Shown here: one piece after another, positions 1 to 6,616 of the stretch | Numbering within the stretch: position 1 is the first letter of the stretch | Layout of the letters: every line of letters starts with the position of its first letter | Made by a program: the position numbers and the translations under genes | The notes under the pieces: generated by a model | Told to the model about the DNA's origin: nothing | The model's database searches: none | What the model saw: the letters and a program-made list of their open reading frames with translations, nothing else | NCBI GenBank assembly: GCA_964492235.1 | Contig: CAZBJQ010000084.1 | Location: forward strand, 1-12,825 | Direction of reading: 5' to 3' | DNA: 12,825 bases | DNA from: PFL42 sp964492235 | GTDB lineage: Bacteria > Chloroflexota > Anaerolineae > Anaerolineales > E44-bin32

Positions 1-345
1 CGGCGGGCCGTGGCTCGCGGCCCGAACGGGGTGCAGGTGTCGCGAGGGGCAAGGGAGTGAGGCCGGCAGCAAGTCTGTCCTGCCCCCGATGGGTGAGCTT
101 GCCTCCCGCCACGGCAGGTGCCCATTGCGGCGTGTCTCAAACGGCCTGAACCCATACAGGCGATTGATGGGTCCGGCGTGTTGTGCTAGACTGCGACGCG
201 TTTGATCCATCCTTGGCTGCGTTCCCTGGATCGCCAATTGGCTAGCATCTTGCTGACTGCGTGTCCCCCGGCCTCGGCTGGGGGAATTCATCTAGGCCGA
301 CACCGAAACCCGCAGTTGAGTTGAAGGAGCGATTCCGGCCTGCCG
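1..345. other. Left-edge region with no supported gene
   Basis: No reading frame here has protein-like composition or a recognisable motif. A frame open from the left edge ends at TGA 58-60 and could be the tail of a gene outside the window, but 19 codons are too few to judge. A 7-bp inverted repeat (arms 4-10 and 18-24, 7-nt loop) lies at the very edge; it has no T-tract after it, so I do not call it a terminator. The only other signal is the promoter candidate at 164-192 in front of the CapA-like gene. Confidence 0.5.
164..192 (+). promoter_or_regulatory. Candidate sigma70-type promoter for the CapA-like lipoprotein gene
   Basis: TTGATG at 164-169 and TAGACT at 187-192 are 17 nt apart, the optimal spacing. 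TGC directly before the -10 makes it an extended -10 (TGCTAGACT). Each hexamer matches consensus at 4 of 6 positions. Transcription from here would give a leader of about 145 nt before the ATG at 346. Prediction from sequence only. Confidence 0.4.
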
Positions 346-2019
346 ATGTCCAGACTGCCCTTTCACCTTGCCGCGCCCGGCCTGTTGGTCGCCCTGCTAT
401 GTGCAGGCTGCCAAAACCCCGGAGGCCCTGCCAGCGCTGCCTCCACCGGGCTCCCCCCCACGCTGACCGCGACGGCGTTTGTTCCAGAGCAGGCGACGCC
501 CACGCCGGACCTTGTCCGGCTGTGGATCGATCCCGCCGTCCCGTCCGAGTTGCAGATTGTGGCTGCGGGAATCGACACCCTGGCTGGCCTGTCAGTCGAG
601 ATGGCTGCTGCCCGGGGTGACTCTGAGGTGCGGCTAGAAGCCGGGGGGGACGTTCCGCTTACCCAGTGGGTGTACGCGTTAGTGGCGCCCTTTGCGCAGA
701 TCGAGGATTCCGTGGATGGGGCCCAGTTGCGAGAGTGGTGGTCCGGGGCACAGCCCTCGCCCTGGCCGATTCTCGTCTCAGCCGAGGACCTCGCTCCGGT
801 GCAGGCCTTGCTCGGCCCAGCGTCTGAGGCCGTGGTTGTGGTGGAGGCGGATCAGATCCTCGATCAGGCCTGGACAGCTCGGCCGGCGCTGGCGATCGTG
901 CCGTTTGACCGGCTGGAGCCGCGATGGAAGGTTCTGCAGGTCGGTGGTCGGTCTCCCCTCGATCGAGGCTTCGATCCTAAGACCTACCCGCTCACGCTCA
1001 CGCTTGGGGCAAGCGGCGAGCCGGCCGCGGCCCAAGCGCTGGCACAGGCCTTGACCGCGGGGCGAGTCGAGGCTGCCGCCGGCTGGCCGGCCACCAATCG
1101 CGACGAGTCACGGCTGACGCGGGTCGTGATGACCGGCGTGACGGCGCTGACGCGCGCCACCGCCTGGCGCATGGAAAGCAAGGGCGTCACCTATCCGGCG
1201 GGCGACATCGGCGACTGGCTGCGTACGGCCGACATCACGCACATCAGCAACGAGGTGGCGTTTGCCGAGAACTGCCCGCCGGCGGAGCCCGGACAGGACA
1301 GCCTGCGGTTTTGCAGCGCGCCGGACAACATCGGGCTGTTGGAAGACATCGGCACCGACGTCGTCGAACTGACCGGCAACCACGTGCTGGATTGGGGCCC
1401 GGCGGCGTTCCTGGGCACCCTGGAGATGTACCAGGAGCGAGGCTGGCCGGTCTTCGGGGGTGGACGGGACTTACAGGCCTCGCTGCAGCCGGTGAAGCTC
1501 GAGCACAACGGCAACCGGCTCGCCTTCCTGGGGTGCAATCAGCCCGGCCCGGGATACGCCCAGGCCAAGGACAACGCCCCGGGTGCCACACCCTGCTATG
1601 ATCCTCAAGTGATGGAGGTTGTGAGCGAGCTGAAATCCGAGGGCTACCTGCCGATCTTCACCTTCCAGTGGGCAGAAGCCAACCGTTCAAGCCCGCTGCC
1701 CGACCAGGTGGCCGCTTTCCGACAGGCGATCGATGCGGGCGCCGTGATCGTCAGCGGCAGTCAGGCCCACCAACCGCAGGGATTCGAGTTCGATCGTGGA
1801 TCATTCATCCACTACGGACTCGGCAACCTGTTCTTCGACCAGATGGACCGAGTGGAAAACAGGGAGCTCTTCATCGACCGGCACGTGTTCTACGATGGGC
1901 GGCACATTAGCACCGAGCTGCTGACAGGGATGCTCGAGGACTACTCTCGGCCCCGCCCGATGACCGCCGCCGAACGCACCGACTTCCTGAGGAGGCTGTT
2001 CGCCGCCAGCGGGTGGTAG
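346..2019 (+). CDS. CapA-family (PGA_cap) secreted lipoprotein, divergent metal site
   Basis: A 557-residue exported protein. Residues 1-22 form a signal peptide ending in an LLCAGC lipobox; Cys22 would be lipidated (Cys at -3 is slightly unusual). Residues about 35-55 are a Pro/Thr/Ala linker. Residues about 56-245 vaguely resemble a periplasmic-binding-protein fold; this is an inference. Residues about 258-500 match the CapA/PGA_cap calcineurin-like domain: SNE (301-303), TGNHVLDWG (343-351), GSQAH (471-475) and YGLGNLFFD (490-498). Several usual metal ligands are changed: TGV replaces the first GD (263-265), FQW replaces HWG (440-442), and GSQ replaces GxH (471-473). CapA proteins are linked to poly-gamma-glutamate or capsule biosynthesis, but no cap/pgs partner gene is here, so the role is unknown. 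AAGGAG (324-329) lies 16 nt before the ATG, which is too far. A CTG at 340 would fit that site better, and a stop at 322 blocks any longer frame. The gene stands alone and converges on the gene at 2132. Confidence 0.85.
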   Translation: MSRLPFHLAAPGLLVALLCAGCQNPGGPASAASTGLPPTLTATAFVPEQATPTPDLVRLWIDPAVPSELQIVAAGIDTLAGLSVEMAAARGDSEVRLEAGGDVPLTQWVYALVAPFAQIEDSVDGAQLREWWSGAQPSPWPILVSAEDLAPVQALLGPASEAVVVVEADQILDQAWTARPALAIVPFDRLEPRWKVLQVGGRSPLDRGFDPKTYPLTLTLGASGEPAAAQALAQALTAGRVEAAAGWPATNRDESRLTRVVMTGVTALTRATAWRMESKGVTYPAGDIGDWLRTADITHISNEVAFAENCPPAEPGQDSLRFCSAPDNIGLLEDIGTDVVELTGNHVLDWGPAAFLGTLEMYQERGWPVFGGGRDLQASLQPVKLEHNGNRLAFLGCNQPGPGYAQAKDNAPGATPCYDPQVMEVVSELKSEGYLPIFTFQWAEANRSSPLPDQVAAFRQAIDAGAVIVSGSQAHQPQGFEFDRGSFIHYGLGNLFFDQMDRVENRELFIDRHVFYDGRHISTELLTGMLEDYSRPRPMTAAERTDFLRRLFAASGW

Positions 2020-2131
2020 TGGTCCGCTGCTCGTCCCCTCGCCGCTGCCGGCAGGCCTCCTGACAACGGGCCAGGGTCAGTCTTCAAGCATTGCCCCTTC
2101 CTTCATCTTGCGCTCGCTGCTCAGCCAGTTC

Positions 2132-3658
2132 CTAACCGCCCAGGCCGGTGCGAGCGTTGATCGCCTGGCGCAAGCGGGCTTCGGCTTCGCCCGCCCGGCG
2201 CTTCAACTCCTCAAGCGCCTGCAGCCAGGCCTGGGCCATCGCCCGGTCTTCGAGACTGGCAGCGTTAATCTGGACGTTCCAACCGGCGGCCGTCAGGCAA
2301 GCGCCCGCCAGGGCGCCGGCCGATCCGGTATCACTGGCCGCGCTGACATTACCCTTCTCGGCGACCTCGCCGGCGAGCTCCAGCACCTGGCAGGCCTGCT
2401 CCGCCACGCGCATTGGGACCTCGGTTGCCCGGAGCGTTGCCAGCTCGAGCGCCTGGCGGCGCCGCGCCACCTCTTCGGGCGTAGTCTTCGGCATGCGTCT
2501 GGCGGCCATCACCTGCTCGAAGGCGCGGCAGTCCTCCTGGACGGCAGCCTGCAGCGAGTGGCGGAGCGTTTCGGCCTGCTGCACGACTTCGGTCATCCTG
2601 GCCTCAACGTCGGCATACTTCTTCTTACCGATGGTCAGCCGCGCCACCATGGTCACCAGGGCGGCGGCGGTGGCGCCGGCGAGCGCCGCCGCGGAACCAC
2701 CACCGGGGGTGGGCGTGCCCTCGGCCAGCGCCTCGACCAACGACTCCTCCTCCGTAACCCCGGCGGAGGCGAACAGGCGATTCTCGAGGATCTGGCCGGC
2801 GGCGAACTGATCCAGTTGAAGATACCAACGCGTAGCCTCGACCAGCGCCTGCTGCGGGATCAACCCGACCAGCTCGGCATGGTCGATACCAACCCCGTAG
2901 CGCCGGGCCTCTCTCCGAATCGCTTCCTGCACGCGGGCCACCGGGGTCTTGGTGTGGTCCGTCAGGTTCATCGAGACCTGCGCCCGGCCCTCGACAAGTA
3001 TCCCCAACGCCTTGACAAAGCGGAAGCCGCCGGACGACTGGCGCACGGCCGCCGCGATGCGCTTGGCGATCTCGACATCGTCTGTGGTCAAGTACACGTT
3101 GTATGCGATCAGCGGCGCCCGGGCGCCGATCACAGTGGCCCCAGCGCTGCCCAATTTGCTGGGCCCGAAGTCCGGTGCGCGTCCGGGGTCCGTCTCGATG
3201 GCTGTCTTCAACCCCTCGTACTCGCCTCGGCGCAAGTTCTCCAGGTTGACCCGTTCAGGGCGGGTGGCGGCTGCCTCGTACAGGTACACAGGAATCCCTA
3301 ATTCGCCGCCGACCCGTTCGCCCAGCCCGCGCGCCAGCCGGATGCAGTCCTGCATGCTCGCGCCGGAGAGCGGGACAAATGGCACGACATCGGTCGCCCC
3401 GATGCGCGGGTGTTCGCCCCGATGCTGGTTGAGATCGATCAACTGAGCCGCCCTGGCGATGGCGGAGAATGCGGCCTGGGCTGCCTCGTCCGGCGGACCC
3501 GCGAAAGTGATCACAGAACGGTTGTGATCGGGATCCATGTGGATGTCGAGCACCCGCACCCGCGGCACGCGGCGGATGGCGCCGGCGAGGTCCTCAACGA
3601 CGTCGACGCGCCGTCCCTCAGAGAAGTTCGGGATGCATTCCACCAAGAGCTGTGTCAT
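2132..3658 (-). CDS. ftcD: Fused glutamate formiminotransferase / formimidoyl-THF cyclodeaminase
   Basis: A 508-residue bifunctional folate enzyme, cytoplasmic. The first part moves the formimino group from N-formimino-glutamate (a histidine degradation product) to tetrahydrofolate (EC 2.1.2.5). The second part releases ammonia to give 5,10-methenyl-THF (EC 4.3.1.4). Seen directly: an N-terminal subdomain (about 1-180) with ECIPNFSEG (7-15), DPDHNRSVITFAG (42-54) and GEHPRIGATD (81-90), where His83 corresponds to the catalytic His known in the porcine enzyme. A second transferase subdomain follows (about 181-300), then a helical cyclodeaminase domain (about 305-500) opening with the glycine-rich PTPGGGSAAALAG (316-328). 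The length is close to the fused mammalian enzyme; many bacteria encode the halves separately. The ATG is preceded by GAGG at 5 nt. No hut genes are in the window. It is divergent from the thioredoxin gene, with a -10-like box upstream at 3764-3769. Confidence 0.95.
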   Translation of the reverse strand: MTQLLVECIPNFSEGRRVDVVEDLAGAIRRVPRVRVLDIHMDPDHNRSVITFAGPPDEAAQAAFSAIARAAQLIDLNQHRGEHPRIGATDVVPFVPLSGASMQDCIRLARGLGERVGGELGIPVYLYEAAATRPERVNLENLRRGEYEGLKTAIETDPGRAPDFGPSKLGSAGATVIGARAPLIAYNVYLTTDDVEIAKRIAAAVRQSSGGFRFVKALGILVEGRAQVSMNLTDHTKTPVARVQEAIRREARRYGVGIDHAELVGLIPQQALVEATRWYLQLDQFAAGQILENRLFASAGVTEEESLVEALAEGTPTPGGGSAAALAGATAAALVTMVARLTIGKKKYADVEARMTEVVQQAETLRHSLQAAVQEDCRAFEQVMAARRMPKTTPEEVARRRQALELATLRATEVPMRVAEQACQVLELAGEVAEKGNVSAASDTGSAGALAGACLTAAGWNVQINAASLEDRAMAQAWLQALEELKRRAGEAEARLRQAINARTGLGG

Positions 3659-3763
3659 GGGAACCTCGTCGTCGATCCATCAAGGCGGGCCGAGCACGTA
3701 CGGCGCGGTGATTGCGGCCTCTCCCGCCGGATGGTCGGCATGGGGCCCGGGGATTCTCCAGGG

Positions 3764-3792
3764 AGTATAGCGGGTGCGTCGCGGGTTTGCTA
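3764..3792 (-). promoter_or_regulatory. Candidate promoter for the formiminotransferase-cyclodeaminase gene
   Basis: Read on the minus strand, TATACT (3769-3764) is a 5-of-6 match to the -10 consensus. The hexamer 17 nt upstream (TAGCAA, 3792-3787) is only a weak -35, so an activator may be needed. The GCGGGT direct repeats and a 5-bp inverted repeat (3781-3785 with 3795-3799) overlap the spacer and -35 and could be an operator. It lies about 105 nt before the start codon. Confidence 0.35.
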
Positions 3793-3834
3793 GGCCCGCT
3801 GGTCGACAGGAGCCAAGCCTGCGCCCGGAATGCA

Positions 3835-3850
3835 GCCAGCCCTGGCTGGC
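3835..3850. repeat. Short palindrome with 7-bp arms
   Basis: GCCAGCC (3835-3841) and GGCTGGC (3844-3850) are perfect inverted copies around a 2-bp centre. Located between the divergent promoter candidates, it could be an operator or a chance GC-rich palindrome. It is too short and lacks a T-tract for a terminator. Confidence 0.3.
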
Positions 3851-3955
3851 CTCACCCGCTGCCTGCCTCTGGCCCATCCACCCCGGACCCGCTGGGCGCC
3901 GCTTCCTGGGGAGATCCCCAATCCACCGCTTCTAAGCCTCCTATCAGGGAATCCT

Positions 3956-3963
3956 GCTATCCT
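3956..3963 (+). promoter_or_regulatory. Extended -10-like box before the thioredoxin gene
   Basis: TGC followed by TATCCT (3958-3963) is a 4-of-6 match to the -10 consensus with the TGn extension. No recognisable -35 lies 16-18 nt upstream. Transcription would start about 50 nt before the GTG at 4020. It resembles the TGC-TAGACT box at 184-192 before the CapA-like gene. Weak evidence. Confidence 0.25.
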
Positions 3964-4019
3964 ATTGCCTCCAACGAGAGCAGCCCTGGCCGTCGTTCAG
4001 GCCACGGCCAGGTGAACAC

Positions 4020-4547
4020 GTGACGAGATACGCGACCTTGAAGCTGGTGGGTGCGATTGCCGTTCTGCTCGCGGCCTGCGCGCCGGCAACCGCCACACAG
4101 CCCATCGATCTGGCCACGGCGCCGGCTGAACCCCTGGCGCCGACCACGGTAGCCCAAGCCACCCCGGCTCCGACGGGGGAGGCACCTGGGTCGGGTGGTA
4201 ACGGTGCCACGCCCACAGCCCGAGGCGGCCTCGAGGCGACCGACCCCGCAAGCGTTGTCATCGGGAAGGGCAAGCCGGTCTTTCTCGAATTCTTCGCCTT
4301 CTGGTGACCGACCTGCCAGCGACTGGCACCCGTCGTGCACGGGCTCGAGCAGAAGTATGGGGACAAGATCGACTTCGCTTATCTCGATATCGAAGACCCG
4401 AGGAACGACGGCTTCAAGCAGCAGTTCGGCTTCCGGGTCCAACCGCAGATCCTACTTCTCGACGCCGAGGGGAAGATCGCCCAGCAGTGGGTGGGGCTGG
4501 TCTCGCAGGAAGACCTCGAGGCGGCGCTGGAGTCCGCCGCACCCTGA
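4020..4547 (+). CDS. Lipoprotein thioredoxin, probable selenoprotein (UXXC) with in-frame TGA at 4305-4307
   Basis: Read through the TGA, this is a 175-residue membrane-anchored thioredoxin-fold protein. The signal peptide ends in a perfect lipobox, LAAC, with Cys20 lipidated. Residues 21-75 are an Ala/Pro/Thr linker. The thioredoxin domain runs from about 78 to 175: KPVFLEFFAFW (85-95), codon 96 = TGA, then PTC with Cys99 as the second active-site residue, LDIED (122-126), the cis-proline loop VQPQ (140-143) and a last strand plus helix from about residue 150. Codon 96 is exactly the first, nucleophilic position of CXXC, the usual selenocysteine site in thioredoxin-like selenoproteins. A SECIS-like hairpin follows. 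Stopping at the TGA would leave a signal peptide and linker with no domain. Likely role: thiol-disulfide or peroxide reduction outside the membrane (inference). Start GTG has AGGTGA (4010-4015) 4 nt upstream. The gene itself ends in TGA (4545-4547). Alternative: a TGC-to-TGA mutation or base error. Confidence 0.75.
4311..4352 (+). promoter_or_regulatory. Candidate bacterial SECIS element
   Basis: The upper stem is CCCGT (4329-4333) with ACGGG (4339-4343), closing a 5-nt loop CGTGC whose second base is G. The lower part can form CGA/TCG (4320-4322 with 4345-4347) and CTGC/GCAG (4313-4316 with 4349-4352), with unequal internal loops. There are 26 nt between the TGA and the apical loop. Known bacterial SECIS elements lie inside the coding region right after UGA, have a short GC-rich upper stem, and carry a G in the first two loop positions for SelB; this one fits. 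A competing 4-bp hairpin (GCAC 4326-4329 with GTGC 4335-4338) is possible. Confidence 0.5.
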
Positions 4548-4612
4548 GCGCCGCTGCAGACGAGAATGGAGCGCCGCAGATCCTGGAGCAGCTTCGGCAG
4601 GAGAAGCAGAGA

Positions 4613-4651
4613 AGCTTACGGGGTTGGGGCAACGCCCCAACCCCGTAAGCT
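4613..4651. terminator. 18-bp perfect hairpin between convergent genes, likely bidirectional terminator
   Basis: The arms 4613-4630 and 4634-4651 are perfect inverted copies of 18 bp around a 3-nt loop (AAC). It lies 65 nt after the thioredoxin stop and 22 nt beyond the end of the oppositely read dehydrogenase gene, a position typical of a shared terminator. Neither side has a strong T-tract, only T/C-rich sequence on the minus strand, so it may instead protect the mRNA 3' ends, or be a copy of a dispersed repeat. Confidence 0.65.
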
Positions 4652-4673
4652 CATCACAGCCTGAGATTGCGAG

Positions 4674-5744
4674 TCACATACCGGTGTGGGGTGCGGGGAT
4701 GGAGCCCTGGGCCAGCGGGAGACCGACGATCCTGTTCTCGGCGATGGAGATCTCGGCTGCGAGCATGACCTCGACGGAGCGCCGGCCGTCGATGCCGGTC
4801 ACGCGAGGCTCATGGTCTTTCAGGATGCAGTCGAAGAAGTGCTCCATCTCCTGCTTCACAGCTCCCACGTACTTCCCTTCCATCTTCGGCCAGTGACGTG
4901 TGTCCGGGAGCTTCCAGCCATCGCGGGTGCATGCGTAGAGATTCATGGGTGTGAAATTCAGGTTGAGGACACCCTCAGTGCCGACGACATTCATGCATAC
5001 ATCGCCGAAGCCGCCCCAACTCGGTGGTTGATCCCAGCCGGCCCATCCTTCCGGCAGACACCAGCCGACCTCGTGGATGCCGAGTGCCCCGTCGGAGAAC
5101 TCGATCGTGAGCCAGGCGCTATCGTATGTGCCGAGCTCATCCCACACTCTGCCTTTCAGGGCGCGTGCATACACGGAGCGGATAGGCTGCGGGTGATACC
5201 AGAGCATCTGATCGATGTCGTGGACGGCGATATAGGTGATCGGACTGACCCGGCCTCCCAGACGGCGTGATTCCGAGATGGGAGTGACCCGGCGCGCATA
5301 GGCAGATAGAAAGCGGCCTATGGTCCCCTCCCGGATGGCGCTCTCGATCATCGCATAGTTGATCTCGAATCGGAGGATGTGTCCCATCATCAGCTTAACG
5401 CGATGCCTGGCGCAGGCATCGATGATGATGTCGGCATCTTCGAGTGAGGTCGCCAACGGTTTCTCCAGGAAGATGTCGCACCCCTGATCGGCAGCGGCGA
5501 GGGCAGGTTCACAGTGCAGGTCTTCGGGTGTTGCGATGATCACAGCCCGCGGCTTCTGTTTGGCCAGCATTACCTTGAAGTCAGAGTAGGCAGAGCAGCC
5601 CGTGGCTGCTGCCAACTCCTGTGCATGGCCAAGGTTGATGTCCGCCGCGCCGACACAGCGTACATGGGGGAGCGCCGAAGCGGTCTTGGCCAGCACCGTT
5701 CCCATGAAGCCGGCGCCGATGACGGCGAATGTGATCTCTTCCAT
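4674..5744 (-). CDS. Gfo/Idh/MocA-family NAD(P)-dependent oxidoreductase
   Basis: A 356-residue cytoplasmic dehydrogenase, a normal length for the family. Seen directly: an N-terminal Rossmann fold with VIGAGFMG (8-15), the EKP motif (94-96) whose Lys95 is the usual substrate and cofactor lysine, and HDID (175-178), whose His is the probable proton donor. The C-terminal alpha/beta domain (about 125-340) matches GFO_IDH_MocA_C. Family members oxidise sugars, inositols or sugar acids. As the last gene of a sugar-uptake operon, it probably oxidises the imported compound, but the substrate cannot be named. Its ATG directly abuts the TGA of the preceding gene (TGAATG), so translation is probably coupled. 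AGGGG about 9 nt upstream may act as ribosome site. The gene ends in TGA, followed by the 18-bp hairpin. Confidence 0.93.
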   Translation of the reverse strand: MEEITFAVIGAGFMGTVLAKTASALPHVRCVGAADINLGHAQELAAATGCSAYSDFKVMLAKQKPRAVIIATPEDLHCEPALAAADQGCDIFLEKPLATSLEDADIIIDACARHRVKLMMGHILRFEINYAMIESAIREGTIGRFLSAYARRVTPISESRRLGGRVSPITYIAVHDIDQMLWYHPQPIRSVYARALKGRVWDELGTYDSAWLTIEFSDGALGIHEVGWCLPEGWAGWDQPPSWGGFGDVCMNVVGTEGVLNLNFTPMNLYACTRDGWKLPDTRHWPKMEGKYVGAVKQEMEHFFDCILKDHEPRVTGIDGRRSVEVMLAAEISIAENRIVGLPLAQGSIPAPHTGM

Positions 5745-6518
5745 TCAGGAGGCCCCTGCCAGCCACTGGATGGATTGGCGCCAGAACTGGCCGTAGAATT
5801 CCCAGGGTTGGAAGTAGGCTGCCCAGTGCGGCGAGCAATCCGTGGAGAAGGCCATCGCCCGGCCCCGGCCGAACTCCCAGACCACGACCAGAGGGTGCTC
5901 GTCCTCACCTTCGCCGATGGTGGCCAGCACCTTGGACCCGGCTTTGGGGAGGATCTTGTTGAAGCCTTCAAAGACCGGGCAGTCTGACCAGGGAATGCCC
6001 TTCAGGATCGGGTGGCTTGGCTCATGGATGTTGACGTGGACGCCTTCCGGGGTCTCAACTCGATCATCCAGCCCCTTGAGGCAGGCCACCGGGAGCGCTT
6101 CTTCAACCGGGGTGTCATAGTAGCCGCCGTGGCCGAACCTCCCGCTGAAGGAAGTCCAACCGCCAATCATGAGCAGCCCGCCGCCGTTGCGTGTGTGCTC
6201 CCGAATCGCCTTGAGGCGATTCGTGCGCGGCAGCTCTGTCCCCGGGATCCAGAACGGGTATAGAGCCAAGACCTCACATTCGATGTCGCTCAGGATCAGC
6301 ACATCGTACTCCGACAGTCCTTCCACCGTGCGGGGAAAGTCGGCGATCGCCACATCCGGGCTCATGTGCCGCACGTCGATCCCCCCCTTGGTCAGGGCGT
6401 CGATCAGGGGTTGTCCCCAGATATGCGTCGAGAACCCCTTCACCTCGACATTGAAGGGAGAGGCCACAAACACGGGGCCGATCTTCGCTGCCGCGTCACC
6501 GGCATAAAGCACCTTCAT
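5745..6518 (-). CDS. Glutamine amidotransferase-like protein (GATase1_like / ThuA-like)
   Basis: A 257-residue cytoplasmic protein with the flavodoxin-like fold of the class I amidotransferase superfamily, most like the GATase1_like family often found beside sugar-catabolic genes. Seen directly: an opening strand MKVLYAGD (1-8), YDVLILSDIE (71-80), and GGGLLMIGGWTSFSGRFG (112-129), where the nucleophile elbow sits. At the elbow the residue is Trp121, not the Cys of true glutaminases, and no GxCxG is present, so amide transfer is unlikely. Near the end are HPLVVVWEFGRGR (208-220) and AFSTDCSPHW (223-232). By context it may act on, or bind, the same sugar as the downstream dehydrogenase. The start is well supported by AAGGAG 8-9 nt before the ATG. 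A 98-nt gap with a 14-bp palindrome precedes it. Confidence 0.8.
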   Translation of the reverse strand: MKVLYAGDAAAKIGPVFVASPFNVEVKGFSTHIWGQPLIDALTKGGIDVRHMSPDVAIADFPRTVEGLSEYDVLILSDIECEVLALYPFWIPGTELPRTNRLKAIREHTRNGGGLLMIGGWTSFSGRFGHGGYYDTPVEEALPVACLKGLDDRVETPEGVHVNIHEPSHPILKGIPWSDCPVFEGFNKILPKAGSKVLATIGEGEDEHPLVVVWEFGRGRAMAFSTDCSPHWAAYFQPWEFYGQFWRQSIQWLAGAS

Positions 6519-6586
6519 CTCATGTACTCCTTTCGAGGGTTATCTAGTGAGGGACTCCTCGCCCCAGGCATTGGGATGAGGGTGGT

Positions 6587-6600
6587 AGCGCCGCGGCGCT
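6587..6600. promoter_or_regulatory. 14-bp perfect palindrome between operon genes
   Basis: AGCGCCG followed directly by CGGCGCT is fully self-complementary with a central CG. It lies in the 98-nt gap between the DUF5107-TPR gene and the amidotransferase-like gene. A central-CG palindrome of this length is the general shape of LacI-family operators, so an internal regulated promoter is conceivable. With no loop it is a poor terminator. Function is inferred from shape only. Confidence 0.3.
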
Positions 6601-6616
6601 TCCCGCCATGCGCCCA

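Larger units (their letters stand above)
3659..4019. other. Divergent intergenic regulatory region, no gene
   Basis: This 361-base stretch separates two divergently read genes and contains no convincing coding frame. It holds a promoter candidate for the cyclodeaminase gene (TATACT on the minus strand, 3764-3769) and an extended -10-like box for the thioredoxin gene (3956-3963). It also holds a GCGGGT direct repeat at 3770-3775 and 3781-3786, 11 bp apart and so on one face of the helix, and a 7-bp-arm palindrome at 3835-3850. Which of these is bound by a regulator cannot be told from sequence. Confidence 0.55.

Noticed and set aside
2060..2080. Hairpin CTGAC/GTCAG between the CapA-like gene and the cyclodeaminase gene
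   Set aside because: The stem has only 5 bp with an 11-nt loop and a weak T/C-rich tail; too weak to call a terminator.
2108..3301. Long open frame on the plus strand (397 codons)
   Set aside because: It lies opposite the formiminotransferase-cyclodeaminase gene, which has clear motifs. The plus-strand product is low-complexity Arg/Gly/Leu sequence, a usual by-product of high GC.
4020..4307. Pseudogene explanation for the thioredoxin
   Set aside because: Not excluded, but less likely: there is a single TGA, exactly at the redox-active position, no frameshift, and no decay elsewhere. Base error remains possible.
4335..4547. Separate small gene starting at GTG 4335 after the TGA
   Set aside because: There is no ribosome site before it, it would start in the middle of the thioredoxin fold without the active-site strand, and it is in frame with the upstream part. 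One gene with a recoded or mutated codon explains it better.
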